Origin: Ignavibacteriales bacterium
GTDB taxonomy: Bacteria > Bacteroidota > Ignavibacteria > UBA10030
DNA length: 64,000 nt
Assembly: GCA_026390595.1 (NCBI GenBank)
Contig: JAPLFQ010000024.1
Location: forward strand, 62,001-126,000
Reading direction: 5' to 3'
Shown: positions 8,801 through 17,747 of the stretch, one piece after another
Layout: the number at the start of each line of letters is the position of its first letter
Numbering within the stretch: the stretch's first letter is position 1
The notes under the pieces: model-generated
What the model was told of the DNA's origin: nothing
The model's input: only the letters and a program-made list of their open reading frames with translations
Database searches by the model: none
Translations under genes and position numbers: made by a program

Positions 8801-9826
8801 AAAGCCGAGTTCGTTGAGGTGTTGCGGCGGGATCCAAGGAACAGGGAAGCGCTCACATTGCTGGCCGATATTGAGCGGGGCGAAGGGGAGTGGTACGCCG
8901 CCAGTTCGCGCTATGGCGAAATCCTCATGATCGATCCATCCAATCGGGAAGCCAGGATAGGGATCGAGGAGATTCGTCGTGACCATGGCCTTCTCCTGAA
9001 ATCATCGTATGAGCGGACCGAGGATTCGAATGATCTCGTGCGTGAACAAGTGCCTCTCGCCGCGGGAATGATTCAGGGAAAGAAATGGAACCTGGGCCTC
9101 CATGCGCTTCGGCAGAGCGTCCTTGACAGAAGACTCGCGCTCACAGAAGTCGGTTACGGCCTGGGAATGACCGGGCAGTATCTCTTGATGCAAGGGATGT
9201 CGCTTTCTGGATCTGTGATCGCCACGTCCTATGAGTCCAACTGGACCCCGGTATCGTTGTCGCTCCAGGTCGATAACGTGCTGACGCCGCGGGTCACCAC
9301 CGCGTTGAAGCTCCAGCGGTTCGAGACGACTGAAGGCGTTCAGGCAATCAGGACAAGAATCTACGTGAGCAGAGTTGCAGGTGAGTTGTTCTACCAGACC
9401 ACGGACAGGTTGAGCATCTCGGGGGCGGCGGAGGTGAATTCGTATTCTGACGACAACACCAAGACGACAGTCGCCAGCTTCATGACATATAAAGTACGTT
9501 TGGGCGCACCGTCGATCACGCTTCTCGCGAACTACGCCTATCAGGATACCAGGGTAATCTATCGTACTTCAATTCCGTACTGGACTCCATCGCTTCTCTC
9601 CACAACATCAACGGGTGTGAATGTTGTGCAGGACCTGTTTGCGGGGTTGACGGTCGAGGCCGCGTATTTGCATACACTGCAGGCGGGGGTCTTCTCCAGC
9701 AACGTCCGCGGCCGAATTACACTCAGGCCGTCGATGTTTTCGCAGATAGTGGTCGAGTACGAAAGACTCGGCTCAACAGTCTACTCACAAAACACGGTTA
9801 GAGCGGTGCTGCAGTATCGGTACTAA
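5831..9826 (+). CDS. DUF2194/NodB-like deacetylase, TPR and outer-membrane beta-barrel fusion
   Basis: This is a 1331-residue envelope protein. ATG 5855 is an alternative start that gives a cleaner signal peptide. Residues about 50-230 look like the DUF2194 N-terminal (amidotransferase-like) fold. Residues about 255-560 carry polysaccharide deacetylase-like motifs: LDDFPLP at about 260, HGYNHQ at about 358 (compare HxxxH), GYIPP, and HPDD at about 484. Residues about 675-1055 contain at least nine TPR-like repeats with repeated LYERLL and LW/LYLW elements. The last 270 residues alternate polar and aromatic residues like a transmembrane beta-barrel and end in YRY. In known exopolysaccharide systems (PgaA/PgaB, PelA/PelB) deacetylase and TPR-barrel exporter are separate. 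A fused modification and export protein is inferred. Confidence 0.82.
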   Translation: MIRRRPCAMRVHRSIGIWFILFSLQSAFVSWNPGAAQSLSNSGVNRPLKTSALVLYDTTEEYGMYCFAQTLISLRYARLPFHSYNLARSSDLPSLDEYTSVLITTETVWKLNEQACANLTRYVRDGGAVVVLFRGWNPNLEDLFGIAYSTAPTVIGERSRGLVFTKELLPGINNISINDRLLTDISRFDVQLDSTVSVFARTYIGDHPAAWFRRYGRGKVLFWDTSLLTTRIYRGYILASIGCVQPWTSALLLNVSNVSLDDFPLPSPNEKIEPIKSEFNETASEFYSFRWFPDLVKLGRQFGLRYTAGLIFNYSEMTKPPYAFNEWSRSQITLAGKPMNSSVWVARQASRTIELAFHGYNHQPLTLSRWGSKENMTLALQAARRRWEMDNLGPEPLGYIPPMNIIDSVGLRALVDVFPGIRVVGGQFMGNFDLGQAREFGPDPWNEHVIDVPRTTSGYEMDDFNKMMTISMIHSVGVWNHFIHPDDVIPTSGRYQESVREDHNTDVAGWYNEPKKNGLYYRFQEWLKFVRDYYPWLRSFTLTEARDAVMEYASASASVASEGKIVRFTSSLTPAHFMFYLPDNNPIEHVEGGEILHAENLAFTDYYILKSTRPTMTLTLRDSVGSVTLKGPEQGNLYSIDRSGRNDILPPSLSVAGKTIAPAAPKTMIQQVDDLIGAGKQQDAIAVLETSLRDNSNDVELWKRLRQLYDWNNLSDKAIKSGENIVRLAPNDRAALKNLAQRYVGANRQREAIPLYEKLLRADSKDMATLKALAQNYVWANRQKDAIPLYERLVKREPGNTTLRKTLADLCFWNSMNDEGIRQYEQILLIEKSDTATMRLLGEKYLEANRQADAIRIYEGLLPYEQRSSALRKRLAQLYLWNNAGGKAIEQYESIVASNKTDREARRSLARMYLENSSLDKAIPQYERIIHDEPNDVASLKRLGELYLWKERQQEAVPIFQRIVQAEPDSIPSRVMLGRLCVWTKNPGGGKAEFVEVLRRDPRNREALTLLADIERGEGEWYAASSRYGEILMIDPSNREARIGIEEIRRDHGLLLKSSYERTEDSNDLVREQVPLAAGMIQGKKWNLGLHALRQSVLDRRLALTEVGYGLGMTGQYLLMQGMSLSGSVIATSYESNWTPVSLSLQVDNVLTPRVTTALKLQRFETTEGVQAIRTRIYVSRVAGELFYQTTDRLSISGAAEVNSYSDDNTKTTVASFMTYKVRLGAPSITLLANYAYQDTRVIYRTSIPYWTPSLLSTTSTGVNVVQDLFAGLTVEAAYLHTLQAGVFSSNVRGRITLRPSMFSQIVVEYERLGSTVYSQNTVRAVLQYRY

Positions 9827-9908
9827 CAATGCGTTCTGCAAGTACTCACTCGAAGGCGCGAAGAAAGTCAGGACCATGCGCTTGTATCGTGAGACGATTT
9901 TCTTGCGA

Positions 9909-9964
9909 GGGGTCAGATATCGGAGGTCGGGGCACCGCTCCGACCCAGATCCTAAAGGTGCTCT
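9909..9964. repeat. REP-like repeat, copy A
   Basis: A 56-base unit starting ggggtcagatatcgg and ending aaggtgctct. It is nearly identical to copy B at 10640-10695 (about four differences). Its core is a hairpin with arms gtcgggg and ctccgac around the loop caccg, with one G-T pair. The two copies sit on either side of the transposase gene, as expected for a REP element served by a REP-associated tyrosine transposase. Confidence 0.75.
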
Positions 9965-9990
9965 ACGGACTCTGGAGAGTCTAAGTATCA

Positions 9991-10446
9991 TCAGTCCCAT
10001 ACATACCTCTCGTCGAAGTTCACTCCATATTCCTTCAGGAATGACCGATACTCATCCTGAAACGTCTTTTTCCTGTGGTGACCCTCCTGCCCAACGATGT
10101 ACTGTTTCACTCGTTCCATCTCTGACTCCCCAACCGAAAACATACCATATCCGTTCTGCCACGCAAATTTCGCAAGCATTCTTCCTTTTGTCTTTATCCA
10201 TTTGGAAGATCCACGTTTGATATCGCCGACGAACGATGCTATCGAGTGATTGCGCGAAAGAGAACAAAGAATGTGCACATGGTCGACGGCTCCGCCGACG
10301 GTTAAGACTGGGCATTCCAGTTCATTGCACGTACCGCCGAGATAGGCATGCAATTCGTCGCGAATTTTCTTGTCTGCCAGGAATGGGTATCGATTCTTTG
10401 TTGAGAAGACAATGTGGACCAATACCTTGGCGAGTGATTGTGGCAT
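9991..10446 (-). CDS. REP-associated / IS200-like tyrosine transposase (Y1_Tnp)
   Basis: The 151-residue protein matches the Y1 single-strand transposase family: the HUH metal motif appears as DHVHIL at about residues 55-60 and a candidate nucleophilic Tyr lies in the KQYIVGQE helix at about 116. The length fits IS200/RAYT proteins (about 140-180). It is flanked by palindromic repeats on both sides instead of defined IS ends, so I favour a domesticated or REP-mobilising transposase over a simple insertion sequence. The start ATG lies next to the first palindrome of the downstream repeat cluster. Confidence 0.9.
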   Translation of the reverse strand: MPQSLAKVLVHIVFSTKNRYPFLADKKIRDELHAYLGGTCNELECPVLTVGGAVDHVHILCSLSRNHSIASFVGDIKRGSSKWIKTKGRMLAKFAWQNGYGMFSVGESEMERVKQYIVGQEGHHRKKTFQDEYRSFLKEYGVNFDERYVWD

Positions 10447-10455
10447 ATGCTCCTC

Positions 10456-10734
10456 AAATATTCAACCCCTTCAGGGTTGTGGTAGTACTCGATGAGTGAG
10501 AACCGAGGGCGACGCCCTCGGTTAGAATATCTATCCCCTTCGGGGATGGTTTGAACCGATACAAGGCACGAGGCAGGCCAATCTTGGTTCCTCTTTCTCC
10601 TATGTCTCTATCTCAAACAGTGAGGTAGCCGACCCCGAAGGGGTCAGATATCGGAGGTCGGGGCACCGCCCCGACCCAGATCATCAAGGTGCTCTTCTAA
10701 CCCTGAAGGGGTTAGATATCGTCACTCCCGGTCA
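10456..10734. repeat. Cluster of palindromic REP/BIME-like hairpins
   Basis: Six short palindromes occur in about 280 bases: aaccc/gggtt (10464-10478), aaccgagggc/gccctcggtt with loop gac (10501-10523), atcccc/ggggat with loop ttc (10533-10547), gacccc/ggggtc with loop gaa (10631-10645), gtcgggg/ccccgac with loop caccg (within 10640-10695) and aaccc/gggtt (10700-10713). Several are followed by the same agatatc or agaatatc box. No coding potential is seen. The arrangement resembles bacterial interspersed mosaic elements next to a RAYT gene. Confidence 0.75.
10640..10695. repeat. REP-like repeat, copy B
   Basis: Direct repeat of copy A (9909-9964), in the same orientation and 731 bases apart, with a perfect 7-base stem gtcgggg/ccccgac around caccg. 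The preceding hairpin gacccc-gaa-ggggtc overlaps its first bases. Confidence 0.75.
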
Positions 10735-10751
10735 TACCTTTACTCTCTGAC

Positions 10752-11390
10752 CTACCGTGGCGGATTTGATTTCTCGCCTGCGAGCCGAACAATGGAAGAA
10801 ATCCGCACAAGCGGCACCAACGCCTGCCCTTCCGCCGGCGACATCTGAATCCGGCGAACGATGTCCATCCCCTGTGTCACGCGGCCAAAGGCCGCAAACC
10901 CCTGGCCATCCGGGTTTCTTTTCCCTCCAATATCAAGTTCGGGTTGATCGCCGATGCAGATAAAGAAGGAAGATGTGGCCGAGTTTGGTTCCGATCTCGC
11001 CATCGAAATTACGCCGTCGGTGTGCCGGAGTCCTGTTATGCTTGTCCGCTCGAGCGCGATCGGGGGGAAACTGCTGTTCTCTTTCCATGGATGAACAACG
11101 GCCTGGATCACCTGGATCTTCACAGGGTTCTGCTCGTTGTCGGGGCGAACTGTTCTCATGAAACATCCGCCGTTGAAGGAGCCGCTGTCCACATAGCGGA
11201 GAAAATTGGCCGCCGTTGCAGGGGCCTTGTCCGGATACAGTTCTGCAATGATCGTTCCTTCCTCCGTCTCGATACGTATCGAATATGGCAAGCCCTTGTC
11301 TTGCGCAAATACCGTGGATTGCAACACAAGCAGAGCGAGCACAAGCAGACTCTGAACATACGCTACCAGGCAGCGTCTTGTTGTCTTCAT
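10752..11390 (-). CDS. Secreted cyclophilin-type peptidyl-prolyl isomerase
   Basis: The 212-residue protein has a signal peptide (about 1-29, cleavage after VFAQ) and a single cyclophilin domain (about 37-200). The domain shows the IRIETEEGTIIAELYPDKAP opening, FMRTV with the catalytic Arg, GVISMAR, and SSFFICIGDQPELD followed by FAAFGRVTQGMD. The role is cis-trans isomerisation of prolyl bonds in the periplasm. It is convergent with the repeat cluster, and the desaturase gene lies about 115 bases upstream on the same strand. Confidence 0.93.
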   Translation of the reverse strand: MKTTRRCLVAYVQSLLVLALLVLQSTVFAQDKGLPYSIRIETEEGTIIAELYPDKAPATAANFLRYVDSGSFNGGCFMRTVRPDNEQNPVKIQVIQAVVHPWKENSSFPPIALERTSITGLRHTDGVISMARSEPNSATSSFFICIGDQPELDIGGKRNPDGQGFAAFGRVTQGMDIVRRIQMSPAEGQALVPLVRISSIVRLAGEKSNPPR

Positions 11391-11504
11391 TCGTTCTCCT
11401 CGACTAGTGCGATAGAAGTGTGCGTCATGAAATTCACAACTGATCCGGGACCGACAGAGCTCACGAATTGCCGCACAAAGTTCGCTTCACAACGTGAGCC
11501 CTCG

Positions 11505-12530
11505 CTATCCTGGCAAAGGTGCAACGTGCTGATAGCCGGGGTCTTCAACCTGCTTCCGCTGAATAGCGGCGATTTCTCTCCACGTGGCGACGATCCCGCG
11601 CGGAGCGGGGGGCATGTCGTGCAGGATTGTCCGGCGCAGCTTCGCCAGGTTGTAACACGGCACAGCTGCATACATATGATGCTCGATGTGGTAGTTCATG
11701 TGCCAGTAGAGAAACTGCACCACAGGGTTCAAGGTAAACGTACGGCAGCAGAGCCGGAAGTCGGGCACGTTGTCCTGCAAGCCGATGTGTTGAGTGTTGT
11801 TGCACAGGAAGAAGAGCCAGCTGCCGTAGAACGGGGCAAGAGTTGTCAGGACCGGCAGCAGCCACCAGCCGTAGTAGAACGAAATCACCAGGACGATGCC
11901 GTGCACGGCAAGATGTATGCGCGCCCAACGAATGACGGGGCGGCCTCTGTCGGGCTGGTCGGCGGGGAAAAGAGCTGTTTCCCATTGCCCCACGAACCTG
12001 CCGCGGGAGTGGCGCAGAGTGGTTTTCAGCGTCTCGAAGCTGCCCTTGACATTGACGAATCCGGTCTGGAAAAAATGTTTTACCGTCAACCGGATCGGAA
12101 GAACGACCTCAAGATCGTCCGGCGGATGCAGTGTAAACTGATGATGCCGCATGTGGCTGCTGTAGAATTGCTCAAAGTTGACCCAGCTGATCAACGAGAA
12201 GATCCGCACAAACAGACCGTTGAGCCACTGTGTTTCGAAAACGCACCCGTGCACCAATTCATGTACGGCGTTGATGGCGAATGAAGCCACGGTACCATGG
12301 AGAAAAAACAACAGCACGACGGTCCACCATGGCCAGGCTGACGCGGCATACAACGCCGCGCTCCCCGTCAACGTCAGGAGTCCCAGATATCTCAGCGTTT
12401 GAAGAAGACCTTTAAAATTGCTTTTGGTGTTCAGGCTCGCGAGGGTTTGAGTGTCAAGCGGTGTGCGATACCATCTGACACGTGCGATGCCTCTGCTTTT
12501 CACCGGTTGATCATTCGGCGGGCGTGTCAT
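11505..12530 (-). CDS. Membrane fatty acid desaturase family protein
   Basis: I use ATG 12530 as start (341 residues); the frame extends to an ATG at 12620 but the extra 30 residues look unlike the family. All three histidine boxes of the membrane-bound di-iron desaturases are present: HELVH at about 90, HMRHH at about 126 and HIEHH at about 281. Hydrophobic pairs flank the boxes (about 47-85 and 195-230). The family inserts double bonds or hydroxyl groups into lipids or carotenoids; the substrate cannot be told from sequence. Possible substrates include fatty acids of membrane lipids and, less likely, carotenoids made by the distant operon at 54-63 kb. Confidence 0.88.
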   Translation of the reverse strand: MTRPPNDQPVKSRGIARVRWYRTPLDTQTLASLNTKSNFKGLLQTLRYLGLLTLTGSAALYAASAWPWWTVVLLFFLHGTVASFAINAVHELVHGCVFETQWLNGLFVRIFSLISWVNFEQFYSSHMRHHQFTLHPPDDLEVVLPIRLTVKHFFQTGFVNVKGSFETLKTTLRHSRGRFVGQWETALFPADQPDRGRPVIRWARIHLAVHGIVLVISFYYGWWLLPVLTTLAPFYGSWLFFLCNNTQHIGLQDNVPDFRLCCRTFTLNPVVQFLYWHMNYHIEHHMYAAVPCYNLAKLRRTILHDMPPAPRGIVATWREIAAIQRKQVEDPGYQHVAPLPG

Positions 12531-12674
12531 GTGCTTAAACGGGTTCTCGAAAATGCCATGGTCACTTGCGGAATGTGGGATGGGAGAGTTCTTGCTGAGA
12601 AGATCTCGCGCGATCACCATTGGGAAATATTCTACATCTCAACGCAGAGGCGCGGAGATTGCTCAGGCCTGCAC

Positions 12675-14300
12675 CTAGCTCTTTCCCCACTGACTGATGC
12701 TCTGAACCACGTCTGTATCGGTCTTGAACTCCGATGTAAGATGAAACTCAATCTCGGGGAACATTTCCCTTGCGGACTTGATCGACCAGGTTCCCTCGGC
12801 GAGGTAAACGGGATGATCATCTTTGTCATATGCGATGTGGTGGTCCTGGAGTGAGAGGAATCGGCGCAATTGCTCGCGGTTTGCAGACGTGAACCAGAAA
12901 GCTTTGTAGATGTTCATTGGACGCAAATCGCAATCCGCTCCGTACTCGTGGAGCAATCTGAACTTGATCACCTCAAATTGCATTTCGCCGACGGCGCCGA
13001 CGATTTTTGTATGGCCGTGCTGCTGGATGAAAAGCTGGGCAACACCTTCATCGGTGAGCTGCCGGATACCCTTGTCGATTTGCTTGGCTTTGAACGGATT
13101 CCTGTTGATAAGTTGCCTGAATATTTCCGGAGAAAATCTCGGGATTCCTCTGAAACTGAACTGTTCCCCCTCTGTCAGCGTATCGCCTATCTTGAACGTG
13201 CCGGTATCGTAGAGTCCCACCACGTCTCCCGGCCACGCCTCCTCGATGACACTCTTCTCGTTCGCCATGAAACTTGTGGGGTTGGTGAACCGAAGTTCTT
13301 TGTTGAGGCGCGTGTGATAGTAATAGCTGTTCCGCTTGAACGTACCCGAGCACACCCGGCAAAATGCCATGCGATTACGGTGATTGGGATCGAGATTCGC
13401 GTGGATTTTGAATACAAATCCGCTGAATGTGTTCTCCGCCGGTTGTACTTCTCTTGTGGTTGTCTGCCTTGGCTGCGGAGGAGGAGCAAGCGCAACGAAC
13501 GTATCAAGCAACTCCTTGACCCCGAAATTATTGAGAGCGCTTCCGAAGAACACCGGCGCAAGGTACGCCGAGCGGTAATGCCCTTCGTCGAACGGTTCGT
13601 AGGCGCCTTCGATCAGCGTAATGTCCTCGCGGAGCCGGGCGGCAGAGGTCTCACCAAGATGCTCGTCCAGGAGCGGACTCGCAAGATCGTTCACGGCGAC
13701 TAATGAATCCGAAATGCCTGTCTCGTTGGGAGAGAAGAGTTCCAGTGTGTTTTCATGCAGGTTGTATACCCCCTGAAAGCGCGACCCCATGCCGATGGGC
13801 CACGTGAGCGGCCGCGTGTGGATGCCGAGTTCACGCTCGAGTTCGTCAAGAAGCGAGAACGGGTCCCGGCCTTCCCTGTCCATCTTGTTGATAAACACGA
13901 TCACCGGTGTGCTCCGCATCCGGCAGACGTCCATGAGCTTGCGCGTCTGTTCTTCGACTCCCTTCGCGCAATCGATCACGAGGATCACGCTGTCCACGGC
14001 CGTGAGGGTCCTGTAGGTGTCTTCGGCGAAGTCCTTGTGACCCGGCGTATCCAGAATATTGACCTTGTACCCTCCGTATTCGAAGCCCATCACCGAGGTC
14101 GCTACAGAGATGCCCCGCTGCTTCTCGATTTCCATGAAGTCGGAGGTGGCCGTCTTCCTGATCTTGTTGCTCTTCACAGCGCCTGCCGTGTGGATCGCGC
14201 CGCCAAACAACAATAGTTTTTCCGTGAGCGTGGTTTTGCCAGCGTCCGGGTGACTGATAATACCGAAAGTTCGTCGTCGGTTAAGTTCGCTCTGATTCAT
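12675..14300 (-). CDS. prfC: Peptide chain release factor 3
   Basis: From ATG 14300 the product has 541 residues, close to the usual 525-530 for RF3; the longer frame to 14357 adds 19 residues with no similarity to family N-termini. GTPase motifs are clear: SHPDAGKTT (G1) at about 16-24, DTPGHKDF (G3) and NKMDREG (G4). Elongation-factor-like domain 2 and the RF3 C-terminal domain follow. RF3 is the GTPase that recycles RF1/RF2 after peptide release. No operon partner is evident. Confidence 0.96.
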   Translation of the reverse strand: MNQSELNRRRTFGIISHPDAGKTTLTEKLLLFGGAIHTAGAVKSNKIRKTATSDFMEIEKQRGISVATSVMGFEYGGYKVNILDTPGHKDFAEDTYRTLTAVDSVILVIDCAKGVEEQTRKLMDVCRMRSTPVIVFINKMDREGRDPFSLLDELERELGIHTRPLTWPIGMGSRFQGVYNLHENTLELFSPNETGISDSLVAVNDLASPLLDEHLGETSAARLREDITLIEGAYEPFDEGHYRSAYLAPVFFGSALNNFGVKELLDTFVALAPPPQPRQTTTREVQPAENTFSGFVFKIHANLDPNHRNRMAFCRVCSGTFKRNSYYYHTRLNKELRFTNPTSFMANEKSVIEEAWPGDVVGLYDTGTFKIGDTLTEGEQFSFRGIPRFSPEIFRQLINRNPFKAKQIDKGIRQLTDEGVAQLFIQQHGHTKIVGAVGEMQFEVIKFRLLHEYGADCDLRPMNIYKAFWFTSANREQLRRFLSLQDHHIAYDKDDHPVYLAEGTWSIKSAREMFPEIEFHLTSEFKTDTDVVQSISQWGKS

Positions 14301-14555
14301 CAATGTCGGTTTGGGATATGGAACAGAATGTTCAATGGATCGATACAATGCGGGCACACATCGTGCCCGAAAGCCGGAGGAAACACTACGTTGGAGTAAG
14401 AGCTCTGTGTAACGAAGAAGTGGTCATCTGTTTACAAGATACGGAGAATTCAGCAGAGAGCCAAGCTACCGCGCTTTCGTTACGATACTCAATGGGGAGA
14501 AGATATCTCAACAAAGCCGATAAATCTCCGCTCCCTCCTCTAAGGGTCGCTGACT

Positions 14556-16772
14556 CTATTTGCGATCCCCAGGCTTGCGCGGCCCGATTTGCTCGAACGG
14601 AATGCGCTTAAATCCTGGCAGCTCTTTGTATACCACGGAGTTGTCTTTCAGCCGGAAGTCCAGCTGCGCCGCATCGACAAATCCCGGGTCCTTGTCGGTG
14701 ATGTAGTTCTCGCCAAACTCGGTCTGCGCGTATTGTCCGACCAGGCGGAATGTCTCTTCGTGCTTCACGAGCACGTTGTTGCCAAACACGTTGCGCCGCG
14801 GACGCATTCCCACGTATGTGCGCCCGTCGGGAAGGAGGTCGAGCCAGTCCTTCAACAGCGGATACCGCTCGCTGTAGGGAGGCTTACGTATATCCACGTC
14901 CTTGGTAAGTCGACGCGTGTATATTCCCTTCTCTCCGAAGAAGTAGGGGATTGAGCTGATGCCGAAATCGTACCACATGGATTTGAGCTGGTATGCCGGC
15001 CCGTATCCTTCTATGAAAATGTTGTTCTTCACCACAATGTCGTGCCCGCCGTTGCTGTAGACGGTACCGTACGAGGCGACCCTATAGAAGATATTTCCTT
15101 CGATGCGAACGTCGCAGGTGGCATCGTCGCAATAGACCCCCATCATCCACTTGCGGTCCGGCCGGCCGACATGATGGAAGAAATTCCATCGCACGACATT
15201 CCCCTGATCGCTGGGATCGCGGCCCAGGTACCAGGCTGATGCGTCGTTGGAGTTGAGAGCGACATGATGGATGTGGTTGTATTCGAATACATGATCGTTG
15301 CCGTGGACCAGCATCGCCTGGAGGTCGGCGTTGTATATCTCGTTGTGAGCTACCAGATTACCGCAGCCGTCCACGATCACACCGGCCGCTCCTGCCTTGT
15401 TTCTGCGGTTGAAATCGTGAATGCGGCAATCCGTCACCACGTTCCCGCCGGGCACAAGGTTCTTCTTGCTCCCGCCGCCGAGTATGATCCCTCCGGATCC
15501 GGTATTGTACACCTCGCATCCTTCGATGACATGGTGCTCGCCGGCATTCCGGTCCCAAACGGTATTGCGGTACATGTGCGAATGGAAACTCCCGACCTCG
15601 CGTGAGGACGGAACACCCTCATAGTCGTCGGCAGTGATGTGCGGGAACGTCTGCCGCGCACCCTGCCCCAGCATGATGCCTACAGTCCCGACATTGCGGA
15701 CGACACAATTCACGATCCGGTTGTTGGTTCCTCCCTCAAGAGAGACCCCGAGCCCTCTCCCGTTTTCGATGACGAGGTCCCGCAGAGTACAATACGAAGT
15801 GTTGTCGAGGGCGATCAACGGCTGTTCCAGGATCGAGACTGTCACCCGTGTTGCAGCGATGTCACCCGGGGGCCAGAGGAACAGCATCCCGGAAGCCGTA
15901 TCAACATACCATTCGCCCCGTTGGTCCAGTTCTTCAAGCACGTTGAGAGCGACGTACTGGTTGAAGTTTTGCCCGCTGGCAAGACTGTACATGTGAGGAG
16001 AACTAAGTGTCACTTCTTGCTGCACCGTATCGATGGAAGCAATGCGGATCTTGTCATCGGAGAACCCGTGGTTGAAGAACCCCTGCAGCCAGACATCGGA
16101 AACACCGGCCCAGCGCGCATGCCGTTTGTCAGTGTAGCGGAATTTCCCGCCGCGGTTCGAGTAGTCTCCGTCTCGGGGCATCGAGCCCGGGTCGATGATG
16201 GTGCCGAGATCAATTGCGCCTGTGTTGGGATAGCGCGCCAACTGCATTACGGAATCGTTCCAGAAAAGCTCCATCGGTGCCGGGACCACCGGGAGTCCAT
16301 GACCGAATTGCCGATGTTTGCCGAAGTCGCGAATGCCCAACGCGCGGAGGTCTGCCTGGAGAACATGCTGCCGCGATTCAACCGGCAGACGCCGAAGTGT
16401 ACCAGGATCAGACGCAGGGTGAAAGGACGAAGAAGGGATGGTGATGCCGCCGGAGAGGCGCACCGGCTCGATACCATATGCGGCGTATGTCACGGGGGCG
16501 CCGGGCGAGCCGGCGTCGTCCCTGGTGAGTTCGAATGTGCTTGCCAGGGAATACGTGCCGTCGCGGAGCCAGACGATGAAGGCCCGGCGTGTCGCTGCCG
16601 GCGTTGACTGGTGATATGTGCGGGCTGCAGTCCGCCCGCGCTCGAGAGTTTGGAACGGCCTCTCAATGCTGCCTGGGTTGCCGTCATCCCCTTTGGGAGA
16701 GACAAATACTTCCTGGGCATGAACGCGTGCTGCTATGAATAAGGAAAGAAGAAGCGAGAAAAAAAGTCTCAT
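14556..16772 (-). CDS. Secreted right-handed beta-helix protein
   Basis: The 738-residue protein has a signal peptide (1-19, cleaved after VHAQ) and starts with FVSPKGDDGNPGSIERPF, the typical opening of pectate-lyase-like surface proteins. Repeated turns with asparagine and valine ladders (for example IVNCVVRNVG, VVTDCRIHDF, NLVAHNEIYN) across about residues 320-600 indicate a parallel beta-helix. Such folds occur in polysaccharide lyases, epimerases and glycoside hydrolases. I cannot assign a substrate or catalytic residues. There is no T9SS sorting domain at the C-terminus. Confidence 0.88.
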   Translation of the reverse strand: MRLFFSLLLSLFIAARVHAQEVFVSPKGDDGNPGSIERPFQTLERGRTAARTYHQSTPAATRRAFIVWLRDGTYSLASTFELTRDDAGSPGAPVTYAAYGIEPVRLSGGITIPSSSFHPASDPGTLRRLPVESRQHVLQADLRALGIRDFGKHRQFGHGLPVVPAPMELFWNDSVMQLARYPNTGAIDLGTIIDPGSMPRDGDYSNRGGKFRYTDKRHARWAGVSDVWLQGFFNHGFSDDKIRIASIDTVQQEVTLSSPHMYSLASGQNFNQYVALNVLEELDQRGEWYVDTASGMLFLWPPGDIAATRVTVSILEQPLIALDNTSYCTLRDLVIENGRGLGVSLEGGTNNRIVNCVVRNVGTVGIMLGQGARQTFPHITADDYEGVPSSREVGSFHSHMYRNTVWDRNAGEHHVIEGCEVYNTGSGGIILGGGSKKNLVPGGNVVTDCRIHDFNRRNKAGAAGVIVDGCGNLVAHNEIYNADLQAMLVHGNDHVFEYNHIHHVALNSNDASAWYLGRDPSDQGNVVRWNFFHHVGRPDRKWMMGVYCDDATCDVRIEGNIFYRVASYGTVYSNGGHDIVVKNNIFIEGYGPAYQLKSMWYDFGISSIPYFFGEKGIYTRRLTKDVDIRKPPYSERYPLLKDWLDLLPDGRTYVGMRPRRNVFGNNVLVKHEETFRLVGQYAQTEFGENYITDKDPGFVDAAQLDFRLKDNSVVYKELPGFKRIPFEQIGPRKPGDRK

Positions 16773-17501
16773 GGCATGTCCTGTTCGAAGACTGAGGAAG
16801 TGGAGCGGCAGATCAATGTATGGGGAAGGCGTTGGGAAATCAAGATGAGTCGACCGGCGCGTCCGCCTGTTTCACAGGATAGGAGATCCAGATGAGGAGC
16901 GATAGATCAAAGAGCCGACCCGGTATCGGTCGCCTTTGTCGCATAGCTCATCATTGCCCGTCGATAGCTTGGAAGTGGTCAAAACACTCCGAAAGAGAGC
17001 CTCGCTCAGACATCGAACATGTACATCCGAACATAAAGCGTGGCTGCCTTGCAATTGAAGCGGAAAGGGTCTAAACTGTAAACAGAGGATTTTCCCCCTG
17101 TTCTCGCCATCGACTGAAGGGCGAGGCTTCTTAGGCTCGCAGGGGTCGTCCCGTCAAACAGCGCACGTCGTAAGCCTACCTCGAGTCCCGCACCTACGCT
17201 GCATTTCCACTGGTCCATGGCCAGTCACCAGTCTTTTATGTCCTCGTCTCGCAACTGCAAAGGCATTTCGTTATGTCTCAACGCAGGTGACGCGGACCTT
17301 ACACCGGGTTCATTGAAAAGAGGCGGATTGCCCTTGAAGCCCAAAAGAAATCTCTACACCGCTAGTTTGAGCACGGCCGATTGGGGGAAACAGGCATGGC
17401 TTTTCCTTGCACATCTTCGTCCCCACGCCAGACCGGGGTGGTGGACGCTGAAGCGATGGGTTGAAATCATGTGGTTCAGGAAGTTGGGTGTGTGATCAAT
17501 T
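16773..17501. other. Gap without supported gene
   Basis: About 730 bases between the beta-helix gene and a small possible gene. Short open frames exist on both strands but overlap each other and none has a recognisable protein or good start site. No repeat, RNA gene or terminator stands out. Confidence 0.5.
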
Positions 17502-17747
17502 ATGAATGAATCCATTGTAATATTAAGGGCAGCAGGCTGTTTCATAGAGCTCATCCACCGCAATTCAAATCCGACTGTATGGGTCGTCAGGCAATGGAAG
17601 AAGAGCCTCTGGTTCAAAACGCTCATCTCATCTGATTGGTTTATCGATGCCGAACAAGCGATGTCGTTCGCGAAAAAAATGAAGCGGGATCACGACACAC
17701 AGGGTGGCTCTTCTGTCGCAAAGGAGATACTTCGACGTGCGAAATAG
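17502..17747 (+). CDS. Small hypothetical protein
   Basis: An 81-residue frame with balanced composition, a hydrophobic beta-like first half rich in Trp and Ile (VWVVRQWKKSLWFK) and a basic helical C-terminus (AMSFAKKMKRDHD). The composition looks like a real compact protein rather than a shadow frame, and no better frame covers it. I recognise no family. The start has no strong ribosome binding site. Confidence 0.4.
   Translation: MNESIVILRAAGCFIELIHRNSNPTVWVVRQWKKSLWFKTLISSDWFIDAEQAMSFAKKMKRDHDTQGGSSVAKEILRRAK

Noticed and set aside
9991-10446. Complete insertion sequence with defined ends
   Set aside because: No IS200-type ends or target structure are seen beyond the repeats; the flanking units look like REP elements, so I report a RAYT instead.
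10456-10734. CRISPR array
   Set aside because: The palindromes are different from each other and are not separated by spacers of constant length.
10944-12284. A 446-residue open frame on the plus strand
   Set aside because: It runs antisense through the cyclophilin and desaturase genes, both of which have clear motifs, and shows no recognisable domain.
15639-16607. A 322-residue plus-strand frame
   Set aside because: Antisense to the beta-helix gene, which has a signal peptide and typical repeats.
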